DNA of 64,000 nt from AR5 sp041499965 (lineage in GTDB: Bacteria; Methylomirabilota; Methylomirabilia; Rokubacteriales; CSP1-6), in assembly GCA_041499965.1 (NCBI GenBank), contig JBGQLG010000004.1, forward strand, positions 1-64,000, written 5' to 3'. Made by a program: the position numbers and the translations under genes. A model generated the notes under the pieces. That model saw nothing but the letters and a program-made list of their open reading frames with translations, was not told the origin of the DNA and searched no databases. Positions 1 through 8,924 of the stretch are shown piece after piece. Position 1 is the stretch's first letter. Each line of letters opens with the position of its first letter.

Positions 1-110
1 AAGGGGAGCCACCTTCTCAGGCTAGTTCTGCGCCCCCCCAGAACTCGACAGGCTCTTGACTCTCACGGCTGCGACGTCGTTTTCGCTTGGGAGTGCGCCG
101 GCTGTTCCCG

Positions 111-116
111 GATACT
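111..116 (+). promoter_or_regulatory. Candidate -10 box (GATACT)
   Basis: GATACT followed by CGGC matches the TATACT-C boxes seen before other genes here. Transcription would begin near 123, just before a seven-codon ORF (ATG 126, stop 148-150) whose stop overlaps the GTG start of the response regulator. No convincing -35 box is visible. Confidence 0.35.
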
Positions 117-146
117 CGGCATTGCGATGGCGCCTCGCCCGATCCT

Positions 147-527
147 GTGACAATCGCCGAGACCGCCACTCAACCGGCCCGGGTTCTCGTCGCCGACGAT
201 GAGCCCTCCGTCCTGGCGATGCTCGAAGACCTGTTGACGGAGTATGGCTACGAAGTGGCGACCGTGGCGAGCGGTCGGGCCGCGCTCGATCGTCTCGACA
301 CGTTTCCTGCGGACGTACTCCTCCTCGACATCATGATGCCCGGACTATCAGGCAATGACACGCTCGCGGAGCTTCGCACCCGAGGCGTCCAGATCCCGGC
401 CATCGCCATCACCGGGATGCCGGACCGGGCGAGTACGGGGTTCCTGGCGGTGGTGAGCAAGCCGATCGAGATGGAGCACCTCAACCTGCTCATATCTGTC
501 GCGGCACGCCGAAGGTCCACCGGGTAG
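147..527 (+). CDS. Single-domain response regulator (CheY-like receiver)
   Basis: This is a stand-alone receiver domain of about 126 residues that should take a phosphoryl group from a histidine kinase and act through protein contacts, since no output domain follows. Counting from the GTG start, the acidic pair is D17/D18, the phosphorylated aspartate is D61 (LLLDIMMPG), the switch threonine is T89 and the conserved lysine is K105 (SKPIE). The frame stays open back to a TTG at 87, but the extra 20 residues do not resemble a receiver domain and a candidate -10 box (111-116) lies inside them, so GTG 147 is preferred. No kinase is adjacent; the next gene is convergent. Its partner cannot be named from this window. 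Confidence 0.85.
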   Translation: MTIAETATQPARVLVADDEPSVLAMLEDLLTEYGYEVATVASGRAALDRLDTFPADVLLLDIMMPGLSGNDTLAELRTRGVQIPAIAITGMPDRASTGFLAVVSKPIEMEHLNLLISVAARRRSTG

Positions 528-564
528 CGAGGACCGCTTCGGCAGTCAGCAAGTCAGTCGGACG

Positions 565-2115
565 TCACGTCCGGCTCGTCATGTAGCGCCCGACCGTGTG
601 AATGTCCGCCCCCTCGCGCGGTGTCTCGTACACGATCTCGCCCTCGAACATCACGAGCATACGGTCGGCGAGCTCCAGCAGCTCGTCGAGATCCTCGCTG
701 ATGAGGAGCACGGCCGCGCCGCGATTGCGCGCGGCGATGATCCGGCCGCGGATCTCGGCGGCGGCGGCGACATCGAGGCCGACGCACGGGTTCTGGGCGA
801 CGAGGACCGCGACGTCGGCGGAGAGCTCGCGCGCGAGGACCGTGCGCTGGACGTTACCGCCGGAGAGGGTCTCGAGCGGCGCGTCGGGCCCGGCCGCCTG
901 GATACGATAGCGCGCGATCAGATCGCCGGCCTGCTCGCGGATCGCTCGGCGGCTCACCAGGAAGCCCCCGCGCGCATTCGGCGGCTCGTCGAAGTTCCGG
1001 AACGCCAGGTTGTCCGCCACGGACATGCCGCGCACGCACGCGTTGTCGAGCGGCTCCTCGGTGAGCACGAAGACGCGGTGTCGACGCATGTCCGCGCGGC
1101 GCGGCGCGTAGGGTACGCCGCCCACCGTCACGACACCGGACTGCCGCTCGCGCTGGCCGGCGAGCACCTCGACCAGCTCGCGCTGGCCATTGCCGGAGAC
1201 ACCGGCGATGCCGACGATCTCCCCCGGCTGGACGGCGAGGGAGAGATGGCGGATCGCCAACACGCCGCTGTCGTTCAGGGCCGCCACGTCTCGCAGCTTC
1301 AGCGCAGGCCCGGGCGCGGATCGGGCCGCCGGCCCCGGCGTCGCCCGGGCGGCGGGCGCCGGGATCGCGGCCGAGCCGATCATCATGCGCACCAGGTCCC
1401 CTCGCGCAAGGTCCCGGACGTCGCCGCCGCCGGCGTGCCGGCCACCGCGGAGCACCGTCACCTCGCTCGCGAACGCCTGCACCTCGCGGAACTTGTGGGT
1501 GATGAGGACCACGGTCAGCCGCTGCTCGCGCGTGAGCTCGCGCAGGGCGCCGAGGATCTGGTCCGCCTCGTCGGGCGTCAGCACGCTGGTCGGCTCGTCG
1601 AGGATGAGGACGCGCCGGCCGAGGAAGAGTTGCTTGGCGATCTCGAGCTTCTGCTTCTCGCCCGCGGCGAGCGTGGCCACGGGCCGATCGAGCGGGACCC
1701 GGAACGGCATCGTCCGCTGGAACGCGTCGATCCGCGCGCGCGCCTCGTCCCACCGGATGACGGCGGGGAGGTCGGGCATGGCGAGGACGAGGTTCTCGAC
1801 GGCCGTCATGCTCGGCACGAGTGTGAAGTGCTGGTAGACCATCCCGAAACCGAGGCGGTGGGCCTGACGGGGATTCTCGATCGAGCACTCGCGGTCGTCG
1901 AGGAGCAGGCGACCGGCGTCGGGGCGATGGTAGCCCATGATGCACTTCACGAGCGTGCTCTTCCCGGCGCCGTTCTCTCCGAGGACGGCGTGAAACGTTC
2001 CGGGCGCGAGCCGCAGCGCGACGCCGTCGAGCGCGCGGAGGCTGCCGAAGTACTTCGTCATGCCCACGATCTCGACCAGGGGCGGCCGTTCGCCCGGCGC
2101 GGCGACGCCGCTCAT
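565..2115 (-). CDS. ABC transporter ATP-binding protein, two fused ATPase domains (BMP-type nucleoside/sugar importer)
   Basis: This 516-residue protein carries two ABC ATPase domains in tandem, the RbsA/MglA/NupA arrangement, and should power the importer encoded by the next three genes. The first domain has a clean Walker A (GENGAGKST), a signature near LAAGEKQK and Walker B ILILDEPTS-type sequence (LILDEPTSV). The second has a degenerate Walker A (GVSGNGQRE), a good signature (LSGGNVQR) and a weakened Walker B (AQNPCVGLD), which is usual in this family. The ATG at 2115 overlaps the stop of the upstream permease (ATGA), indicating translational coupling. The frame stays open far upstream, but that part is a shadow of the permease gene. 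The substrate is probably a nucleoside or related purine, by family only. Confidence 0.93.
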   Translation of the reverse strand: MSGVAAPGERPPLVEIVGMTKYFGSLRALDGVALRLAPGTFHAVLGENGAGKSTLVKCIMGYHRPDAGRLLLDDRECSIENPRQAHRLGFGMVYQHFTLVPSMTAVENLVLAMPDLPAVIRWDEARARIDAFQRTMPFRVPLDRPVATLAAGEKQKLEIAKQLFLGRRVLILDEPTSVLTPDEADQILGALRELTREQRLTVVLITHKFREVQAFASEVTVLRGGRHAGGGDVRDLARGDLVRMMIGSAAIPAPAARATPGPAARSAPGPALKLRDVAALNDSGVLAIRHLSLAVQPGEIVGIAGVSGNGQRELVEVLAGQRERQSGVVTVGGVPYAPRRADMRRHRVFVLTEEPLDNACVRGMSVADNLAFRNFDEPPNARGGFLVSRRAIREQAGDLIARYRIQAAGPDAPLETLSGGNVQRTVLARELSADVAVLVAQNPCVGLDVAAAAEIRGRIIAARNRGAAVLLISEDLDELLELADRMLVMFEGEIVYETPREGADIHTVGRYMTSRT

Positions 2116-3038
2116 CGACTGATACTCAGCTCGCGCGGCGCGCCGGCCAGCGTGTGGCGGGGTGACGAGCTCAGGACCAGCAGGAGCAGCGTGAGCACGT
2201 AGGGCGCAGCGTTGAAGAGATAGTAGTTCGCGGTCATGCCCACGGACTGCAGGGCCGGCCCGAGCGCCGTCGCGCCGCCGAAGAGCAGCGAGACCCAGAA
2301 GCAGTGCACGGGGTTCCAGCGGGCGAAGATGACGAGGGCGATCGCCATGAGCCCCTGGCCGCTCGACAGGCCCTCGTTCCACGTGCCGGGGTAGTACAGC
2401 GACAGGAACGAGCCACCGATGCCGGCCAGGAAGCCCCCCGCCAGCGTCGCGAGCGTACGGACCCGGGCGACGGAGTAGCCGAGAGCCCGGGCGGCGTCGG
2501 CGTTGTCCCCCACGGTGCGCACGATGAGACCCCACCGGGTGTTGCGCAGCGCCCAGAGCAGCAGCGGAGCCAGCACGCCGCCGGCGAGGAACAGGGCGTT
2601 GATCTCGAGTGCCACCCGGATCTGCGGATACCGGCTCCAGGCGCCGAGCGCCAGGTGCGGCAGGCGCGGCGCCACCGGCTGGATGAACGCCTTGCCGAGG
2701 TAGAACGCCAGCCCGGTGCCGAAGATGAAGAGCGCGATACCGACGGCCACGTCGTTGACCCGCGGCAGACTGCAGACGAGGCCGTGGACGAGGCCGAGGA
2801 GTGCGCCGGCACCGCCGGCGACGAGGACGCCGAGCCACGGCGAGCCCGTCACGTACGCGACCGCGTAACCACTCATCGCGCCCAGGACGAGCGTGCCCTC
2901 GAGGCCCAGGTTCACGCGGCCGCTCTGCTCCGTCAGGGTCTCGCCGAGGCTCACGAACAGGTACGGCGTCGAGAGTCGAATGGCGCCGCCGAGCACCGCG
3001 ACCAGCACGCCCCACCAGCCGAGATCTCCCCCGGTCAT
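2112..3038 (-). CDS. ABC transporter permease (NupQ/YufQ type)
   Basis: This 308-residue, very hydrophobic protein has about eight to ten predicted membrane segments and the family motif around residues 36-55 (LTEQSGRVNLGLEG). It should be one half of the membrane channel of the BMP-type importer, pairing with the permease encoded just upstream. The ATG at 3038 lies four bases beyond the stop of that permease, and its own stop overlaps the start of the ATPase gene, so binding protein, two permeases and ATPase form one tight operon. Length and motif fit the branched-chain/nucleoside permease superfamily (BPD_transp_2). Confidence 0.92.
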   Translation of the reverse strand: MTGGDLGWWGVLVAVLGGAIRLSTPYLFVSLGETLTEQSGRVNLGLEGTLVLGAMSGYAVAYVTGSPWLGVLVAGGAGALLGLVHGLVCSLPRVNDVAVGIALFIFGTGLAFYLGKAFIQPVAPRLPHLALGAWSRYPQIRVALEINALFLAGGVLAPLLLWALRNTRWGLIVRTVGDNADAARALGYSVARVRTLATLAGGFLAGIGGSFLSLYYPGTWNEGLSSGQGLMAIALVIFARWNPVHCFWVSLLFGGATALGPALQSVGMTANYYLFNAAPYVLTLLLLVLSSSPRHTLAGAPRELSISR

Positions 3039-3042
3039 GGGC

Positions 3043-4086
3043 TCAGCTCGCGCGAGCTCGGAACAGACCGAGCCGCCCGTACAGGCTGTTGGCGGCGAGG
3101 ACCGCGACGAACAGGGTGCCCTGCAGCACCAGCGTCGCGGCGTCGGGCAACCCGAAGCGGCGCTGGAGCAGGCCGCCGCCCGACGAGATACCGCCGAGGA
3201 GGATCGCGACGACGATGACGGCGAGCGGATTCTGGCGAGCGAGGAACGCCACGAGGATGCCCGCGTAGCCGAAGCCGACGACGAGCGACGAGCTGGCGAA
3301 GCCGTGGACCGCGATGATCTCGATGGCCCCGGCCAGCCCGGCGGCGGCGCCGCCCAGGAAGCACGTCAGCAGCACGAGGCGTCCGATGGGCAGCCCCACC
3401 ATGCGCGCCGCCCGGACGTTCCCGCCGAGGATGTCGACGGCGAACCCGAACGTCGTTCGCCGCATCAGGAACCAGGTGACGAGGCACGCGGCGCCCCCGA
3501 AGGCCAGGCCCCAGTGGATGCTCGTGCCCGGGATCTCACCGATCCGGAGCCGCTCGTCGATGGCCCAGCTGGCCGGCTTCAGGACCTGGGCGAAGTCCCG
3601 GATCGGCCCCGAGACGAGATGGTTCATGACGGCGATGGCGATGTAGTTGAGCAGGAGCGTCGAGATCGTCTCGTTGACGCCGCGCCAGTGGCGGAGAGCG
3701 CCGGCGCCGGCGATCCAGAGCCCGCCGGCCGTCGCCCCGGCCGCGCACATCAGCGTCACCGCCAGCGGGGCGGGGACGCTGACCAGCGCCACTCCGGCGA
3801 GGACGGTGACCACGCCGCCCACGACCAGCGCCCCCTCGCCGCCGATCACGAGGAGCCCGGCGCGGGCCGGGAGCGCGGTGCAGAGCGCGGTGAGCATGAG
3901 CGGGGCGGCCTGGGTCAGCGTCTCCTCGATGGAGAATCGGCTGCCGAGCGCCCCCTGGAAGAGCGTGGCATAGACGAGGAAGGGGTTGAGGCCGCGGAAC
4001 GCGACGAAGACGCCGAACAGCGCGAGGGTGGCGACGAGGGCGGCGGCGGAGATCGCCGCCACCTCCGCGCCAGCTCGCGCGAGCAC
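3043..4086 (-). CDS. ABC transporter permease (NupP/YufP type)
   Basis: This 347-residue polytopic membrane protein is the second permease of the BMP-type importer. It starts with GTG directly next to the TAA stop of the binding-protein gene, with no intergenic base. The family pattern is visible at about residues 48-58 (FSIEETLTQAAP) and 69-90 (PARAGLLVIGGEGAL), followed by repeated hydrophobic segments to the C-terminus. Together with the downstream permease it should form the heterodimeric pore. The GTG start is supported by the tight coupling rather than by a separate ribosome-binding site. Confidence 0.92.
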   Translation of the reverse strand: MLARAGAEVAAISAAALVATLALFGVFVAFRGLNPFLVYATLFQGALGSRFSIEETLTQAAPLMLTALCTALPARAGLLVIGGEGALVVGGVVTVLAGVALVSVPAPLAVTLMCAAGATAGGLWIAGAGALRHWRGVNETISTLLLNYIAIAVMNHLVSGPIRDFAQVLKPASWAIDERLRIGEIPGTSIHWGLAFGGAACLVTWFLMRRTTFGFAVDILGGNVRAARMVGLPIGRLVLLTCFLGGAAAGLAGAIEIIAVHGFASSSLVVGFGYAGILVAFLARQNPLAVIVVAILLGGISSGGGLLQRRFGLPDAATLVLQGTLFVAVLAANSLYGRLGLFRARAS

Positions 4087-5217
4087 TTACTTCTTGAGCC
4101 CGGTCTTGCCGATGCCGCCCTCGACGATGAAGTTCACCGCGAGCTTGAACTTGTTGTCGTCGTTCGCGATGATCTCGCCCGGCTTGAGGATCACGTTGCC
4201 CTCGTTGTCCTTGAGCGGCCCGCGGTAGAGCTTGAGGCTGTCGTCGGCGAACGCCTGCCGCAGCCCGAGGACGCGCGTGCGGATCTCCTGAGGAACGGCG
4301 CGGCCGAAGGGGCTGATCGCGACCATGTCCTGCTTGAAGCCACCGCGCAGCAGGTTCGGGTAGGTGCCGCCGGTCTGCCAGGCCTTGACGAACTGGCCAC
4401 CGGCCGCCCAGTTCCACTCGGCCCCGGTGAGGAACCCCTTCGGCGCCAGCTCGCTGAGGTCGGTGTGGTACCCGCAGCTCATGATCCCCCGGCGCTCGGC
4501 GTTCTCGATCGCCACCTTGGAGCTGTCGACGTTGGCGACGATGACGTCGACGCCCTGGTCGATGAGGCTGTTGGTGACCTCGGCCTCCCGCACCGGATTG
4601 TTCCAGTCGCCGGTGATGACGACCTGGCAGCTGACGGCCGGGTTGACCGCCCGGGCGCCCAGGATGAACCCGTTGCAGTTGTTGAAGATGAAGTAGACGG
4701 GCTTGCTGCCGATGAAGCCGATCTTGCCCGTCTTCGTCATGAGCCCCGCCGTGACGCCGCAGAGATAGTGCGGCTCTTCCATGTAGCCGCGGTAGCCGAT
4801 CGTGTTCTTGGGGTCGCCCTCCTTCCAGAGGGCGCCGATGTGGGCGAAGAGCACGTCGGGATGCTTGCCGGCGACCTTCAGGAGGTGCGGCCAGTAGCCG
4901 AAGGAGCTGGGGAAGAGCACGGTGGCGCCGTCCTGGCGGATCATGGCCTCCATGACCTTCTCGGCCTCGACGGTCTCCGGCACGTTCTCCTGCTCGATGA
5001 GCTTCACGCCATCGAGCTGGGCGATCTTCTTGGCCGCCACCGCGTGCGACTGGTTCCAGCCGTAGTCGTTCTTCGGCCCCACGTAGATGAAGCCGACGGT
5101 GATGGGCTTGGCGGCGCCGGCGGCGATCCGTGGCAGCAGCGCGGCGAGCGCGCCGGCGCCGACGAGACCACCGGAACCCGTGAGGACCTGACGTCGCGTG
5201 ACCCTCGGACCGCGCAT
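4087..5217 (-). CDS. BMP-family (BmpA/Med-like) substrate-binding lipoprotein-type protein with Tat signal
   Basis: This is the periplasmic binding component of the importer, in the basic-membrane-protein family that binds nucleosides and related ligands. The N-terminus has a twin-arginine motif (TRRQVLTG) followed by a hydrophobic stretch ending near IAAGAA, so export by Tat is likely. The mature part begins with the family strand ITVGFIYVGP and the characteristic NDYGWNQSH segment. An AGGAGGG ribosome site at 5224-5230 touches the first possible ATG (5223) but lies seven bases from the ATG at 5217, which is therefore preferred. It is the first gene of a four-gene importer operon and ends flush with the first permease gene. 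Confidence 0.92.
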   Translation of the reverse strand: MRGPRVTRRQVLTGSGGLVGAGALAALLPRIAAGAAKPITVGFIYVGPKNDYGWNQSHAVAAKKIAQLDGVKLIEQENVPETVEAEKVMEAMIRQDGATVLFPSSFGYWPHLLKVAGKHPDVLFAHIGALWKEGDPKNTIGYRGYMEEPHYLCGVTAGLMTKTGKIGFIGSKPVYFIFNNCNGFILGARAVNPAVSCQVVITGDWNNPVREAEVTNSLIDQGVDVIVANVDSSKVAIENAERRGIMSCGYHTDLSELAPKGFLTGAEWNWAAGGQFVKAWQTGGTYPNLLRGGFKQDMVAISPFGRAVPQEIRTRVLGLRQAFADDSLKLYRGPLKDNEGNVILKPGEIIANDDNKFKLAVNFIVEGGIGKTGLKK

Positions 5218-5272
5218 GGGCATCCCTCCTGTGTTGACGCGGACTGTACATCAAGTCGGGGGGCAGGCGGCA

Positions 5273-6373
5273 TCAGGGATCGTGAATCGCGAGCCCCCAT
5301 CCTGGCGCCGCTCCAAGCGCGGTGCCCGCATCCAGAATTCCCCCGGAGCCGAACATCAGCGGCGGGTCGACGACGTCGTGCTCCAGCAGATGCGTGCCGA
5401 AGGCGCCTTCCTGCGCCACGAGGGAGTCGCCCGCGGCACTCGCCACGGTCAGGGCCGCGCGCGTCAGCAGGCTCGTTTCCCCGACGTGCGCGCCGACGAT
5501 GACGCGCAGCCCTTGGCGGCGGGCCTGCCGCAGGAAATCGAGGGAGCGCAACAGTCCGCCCATTTTCGACACGCGAAGGTTGACCAGCCAGTGGTCCTCG
5601 GGGCCGGCCAGTCCTTCGAGCTGGCCCGGCCGCGCCATGCTCTCGTCGAGAATGATGCGGCTATCGAGGGCGAGCGCGATGCGCGCCATGCCCCGGTAGT
5701 CTCCCGCGCGCAGCGGCTCCTCGAGCGCGAAAAATCCGAACTCCAGTGCCTGCAGATGGTCGATCGCGGCGCCGGCGTCGCTCCAGAGGTTGTTGGCGTC
5801 GGCGCGGACCGAGAGAGGCGCAATCCCGGCGGCCTGCAGCGAGCGAGCCTTCGCCAGATCGCGCGTCCGGTCGCCGGCGAGCTTGATCTTGAAATCGCGG
5901 AATCCGACCTGGCGGTAGCGGGCGAGCTGGCCATCGAACTCCCGGGGCGAGGCGTCGCCGAGCACTGCCGTGTAGCGAAAGCGTCCACCGAGGGGCGGCA
6001 AGCCGAGCAGAGACTCCACCGGTGTGTCCGCGGACTTGCCGAACAGATCGAGCAGCGCCAGCTCCACCGCCGCCCACGCCGCCGGGTTCGCGTCGATCTC
6101 GGGCTCGTGGGCCCGGGTCCAGGCGCCGAGGCTGTCGACGTCGCGAATGCCGTCCAGCCAGGCAACCGAGTGCGCGGCGACGAAGGCCTGCGCGCTCTGC
6201 AGCGATTCGCCGGTGACGTATTCGCGCGGGCAGCCCTCCCCGAAGCCGACCCTTCCATCCCGCCCCTGCGCGCGGACCCAGATCGTCTGCGTCGAGGCGC
6301 GCGCCGCCGAGGCATGCGTGAAGGAGAGCTTGAACGGGATGGCGAGCGAGGAGGCCCGGATCGACTCGATCAC
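5273..6373 (-). CDS. Enolase-superfamily enzyme, dipeptide epimerase / muconate-lactonizing-like
   Basis: This 366-residue protein has the two-domain enolase-superfamily layout: an N-terminal capping domain (about 1-125) and a TIM barrel. Catalytic landmarks are visible: the KxK motif in FKIKLAG, metal ligands in RADANN, EEP and LDES, and the second lysine in VSKMGG. This order matches the muconate-lactonizing subgroup, which includes L-Ala-D/L-Glu epimerases and o-succinylbenzoate synthases. The residue set favours an epimerase or racemase acting next to a carboxylate, but the substrate cannot be fixed. Its start is seven bases past the stop of the large fusion gene upstream, so the two are probably co-transcribed. 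The BMP importer follows after a 55-base gap. Confidence 0.85.
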   Translation of the reverse strand: MIESIRASSLAIPFKLSFTHASAARASTQTIWVRAQGRDGRVGFGEGCPREYVTGESLQSAQAFVAAHSVAWLDGIRDVDSLGAWTRAHEPEIDANPAAWAAVELALLDLFGKSADTPVESLLGLPPLGGRFRYTAVLGDASPREFDGQLARYRQVGFRDFKIKLAGDRTRDLAKARSLQAAGIAPLSVRADANNLWSDAGAAIDHLQALEFGFFALEEPLRAGDYRGMARIALALDSRIILDESMARPGQLEGLAGPEDHWLVNLRVSKMGGLLRSLDFLRQARRQGLRVIVGAHVGETSLLTRAALTVASAAGDSLVAQEGAFGTHLLEHDVVDPPLMFGSGGILDAGTALGAAPGWGLAIHDP

Positions 6374-6380
6374 GGCGGCG

Positions 6381-8924
6381 TCACTCCGCCCGGACGTGGG
6401 CGTCCAGATCGAAGCCGAACGACCGGCGGTAGGCGAGCGCGGCGCACTTGAACTGACCCTCGCGCTGGCCCTGGGCCACGCAGTGGCGCTTGTAGGCCTC
6501 GCCGGTCTCCGGGCGCAGCCAGGCCGCGCGCGGGGCAGCGAGCCGCTCGCTCTCGCGCTTGCCGTCGTACTCGATGTTCAGCTTCCGCAGGCGCGCATCG
6601 ACTTCCTGGGCGAGTCGCTCCGCCTCGGCGCCCGGCGCCGAATCCGGCTCCACGTACAGCCGGTAGCCGCGCGCCTCTTCATCGGCCAGCATCATCACGA
6701 AGCGTGGGTTCAAGCCGAGGTGGGTCATGGCCCCGCTGACCGCGGCCAGGATCTGCGATTCGTACAGCTTCTCGCCGGTGATGCTGGTGACGCCCTTGCC
6801 CTTCTGCATGAACTTGAGCAGCGGCACCGCATGGAAGAATCCGGTCACCCGCACCACGTCGTTGATGAAGTAACGATACAGGCCCGAGGGCGTCGTGACG
6901 ACGATGTAGTAGTCGAGGCCTTTGCGCAGCCGGTCCAGTGTCAGGTATTCCGGCGTGCCGAGATCCCATTGGTCGCGCTCGACGAACTCGAAGAAGTGCG
7001 TCTCGATCGTCGGCAGGCCGGTGCCCGCGGGGCGACCGAGCGTGATCGTGCCGCGGAACTCGCTCGATACGTAGCCCAGCTCGAACACGCGCGTGCGCGG
7101 GGCCAGCTCCTCGCGCAGCGCCCGGACCGTGACGCCGGCGCTGCCGCAGGTCCACGTCACGACCATGCGTAAGTCCGGCCACAGGTCCGCCAGGCGGACC
7201 GGCCGGCCACCGTCCTGCAGCGTCGCCAGCTCGCGGGCGCGCGCCGGGTCCGCGTCCAGGCGATGGCCGAGCGCGGCGAGCGTGGCCGCGGGCAGGCGGT
7301 CCTGCAGGAAGAAGCCGCCCGAGCGGAGGTCGGCGATGAGCTCGGCCTGGTGCTCGCGGTAGAGCTTGATCAGGGCCAGGGGCGTGGTCGAGTTCGCCGA
7401 GCCGAAATAGCTCACGTCGGAGCGGGCGATCGCCAGCCGTAGGGTGAGCAGATACTTGACTCGCGCATCCGTGACCGCCAGAACCTCCGCGGGCAGCACG
7501 ACCTTCTCTCTTACCAGCCTCGGCGTGCCGGCGGCGACGATGCCGGAGGCGGCGCCGTAGGATTTGCCGTTCGCCAGCCAGCCTTCCTCGGCTGGGCTGA
7601 CGATCGCCAGGATGCTGCCGTGGAAGGCTTCGGGGCAGGCGCGATACTGAAACGCGATCGACCGGCGCTGGATAGCGCGCAGCGCCCCCAGGTGCGAGGC
7701 CGTGAGCGGAATGTCCTTGGGCCGGCCGGTGGATCCGCTGGTGCGCATGTACTGGAGCGAACGCTCGCGCGTGAGGGCGGCCTCGCCGCGCTCGATGTCC
7801 GCGTCGATGAAGACGCGAAGGGCCTCGAATTCCCGCACGGGCACGGCGCGCGCATAGTCCTCGTAGCCCGCGATCGCGGGAAAGCCGTGTCGGCGGCCGA
7901 AGGTCGTGTCGCTGTTGTCGCGCAGCATCCGAGCGAGTAACGCGTGCTGGATGCGCATCGGGTTGCGGGCGGCGCGGGCGACCCGCCGGCGCTGCACGAA
8001 GCTCATGAGCCGCAGGTAGCGCGGAATGACGACGTCGGCGAGGCGCCGGGCGAGCGAGCGCCGCCGCGCCGGCGCCAGCGCCCGGAAGGGCGTCAGCATC
8101 TGCGCCCGGAAGCTCCGGGGATAGGCCCGGTCCAGGATCCCGATGTCCTCCACCGGTCCCGTCGTGGGCAGGTACCAGGTGCGGAAGAGAAGATCCCAGA
8201 CGATCGTGGTGTTGCCGAAGTTGCAGGAGGCCGTCTTGGGATCGCGCGCGTGATGCCAGCGATGCGTCTCGGCGCTGCCGACCACGTAGTTCAGCCAGCC
8301 GTAGCGCAGGCGCAGGTTGCTGTGCTGGAAGAAGCCGTTCACGGCGTAGAGCAGGAAATAGCCGGCGATCACCTCGGGGGCGACGCCGAGGAGCAGGAAC
8401 GGCACGGTGTCACAGGCGACGTGCAGGACCTTCTCGAGCGGGTGAAACCGGCCGACGTTGAGCGTGTACAGGATGTCGGGTGAGTGGTGGACCTCGTGCA
8501 GTCGCCAGAGCAGCGGGTACGCGTGGCAGGCGCGATGCACCCAGTAGCGGAGGAAGTCGACCGCGAGCAGCATCGCCACCATCTGGACCCCGAGCGGCCA
8601 GTCGTGTGGCCACCAGGGGCTGGGCGCGTGCGCGTGCATCCATTGGGCGATGGCGAACACCGCCAGGACGGCGAGCAGGCGTGCCAGCAGGATCTGCACG
8701 AGCGCCATGAACGCGGCATCCGCCGCGACATCGGAGCGCTGTGGACGCCAGGCGAGCCGTTCCGGAAACCGCCGCTCGAGGACGACGATGGCGAGCCCGG
8801 CGACCAGGGTGGGCAGATAGGTCGCCAGCACCAGCGTCGTGCCGGCCGCCAGCATGGCGGCGAAGGCCGCGATCGCCCCCGCGAAGAGCAGCGGATACCA
8901 GAGGTACGGCAGCGCGCGGCTCAT
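6381..8924 (-). CDS. Fusion protein: membrane fatty-acid hydroxylase (sterol desaturase family) + GH3-type acyl adenylase
   Basis: This 847-residue protein joins two enzymes usually encoded separately. Residues about 1-270 form a membrane di-iron hydroxylase with several hydrophobic helices and the histidine clusters HRACH, HEVHH and HRWHH. Residues about 290-847 form a GH3/acyl-acid-amido synthetase-type adenylating domain, with a phosphate loop (TSGSTGRPK), SEF after a YVS turn, LYRYFINDVVRV and GEKLYE. The hydroxylase would oxidise a lipid or isoprenoid chain and the GH3 part would activate a carboxylate as an acyl-AMP and transfer it to an amine or thiol. The ATG at 8924 has a GGGAGG upstream and overlaps the stop of the small membrane-protein gene (ATGA). 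The order of domains is read directly; the joint pathway is inferred. Confidence 0.85.
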   Translation of the reverse strand: MSRALPYLWYPLLFAGAIAAFAAMLAAGTTLVLATYLPTLVAGLAIVVLERRFPERLAWRPQRSDVAADAAFMALVQILLARLLAVLAVFAIAQWMHAHAPSPWWPHDWPLGVQMVAMLLAVDFLRYWVHRACHAYPLLWRLHEVHHSPDILYTLNVGRFHPLEKVLHVACDTVPFLLLGVAPEVIAGYFLLYAVNGFFQHSNLRLRYGWLNYVVGSAETHRWHHARDPKTASCNFGNTTIVWDLLFRTWYLPTTGPVEDIGILDRAYPRSFRAQMLTPFRALAPARRRSLARRLADVVIPRYLRLMSFVQRRRVARAARNPMRIQHALLARMLRDNSDTTFGRRHGFPAIAGYEDYARAVPVREFEALRVFIDADIERGEAALTRERSLQYMRTSGSTGRPKDIPLTASHLGALRAIQRRSIAFQYRACPEAFHGSILAIVSPAEEGWLANGKSYGAASGIVAAGTPRLVREKVVLPAEVLAVTDARVKYLLTLRLAIARSDVSYFGSANSTTPLALIKLYREHQAELIADLRSGGFFLQDRLPAATLAALGHRLDADPARARELATLQDGGRPVRLADLWPDLRMVVTWTCGSAGVTVRALREELAPRTRVFELGYVSSEFRGTITLGRPAGTGLPTIETHFFEFVERDQWDLGTPEYLTLDRLRKGLDYYIVVTTPSGLYRYFINDVVRVTGFFHAVPLLKFMQKGKGVTSITGEKLYESQILAAVSGAMTHLGLNPRFVMMLADEEARGYRLYVEPDSAPGAEAERLAQEVDARLRKLNIEYDGKRESERLAAPRAAWLRPETGEAYKRHCVAQGQREGQFKCAALAYRRSFGFDLDAHVRAE

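Noticed and set aside
87..146. TTG start for the CheY-like gene
   Set aside because: The added residues do not fit a receiver domain and include a candidate -10 box; GTG 147 fits better.
2893..5502. Long plus-strand frame of 869 codons opposite the BMP importer
   Set aside because: It covers the coding strands of the permease and binding-protein genes, whose motifs are clear; the frame is a GC-driven shadow.
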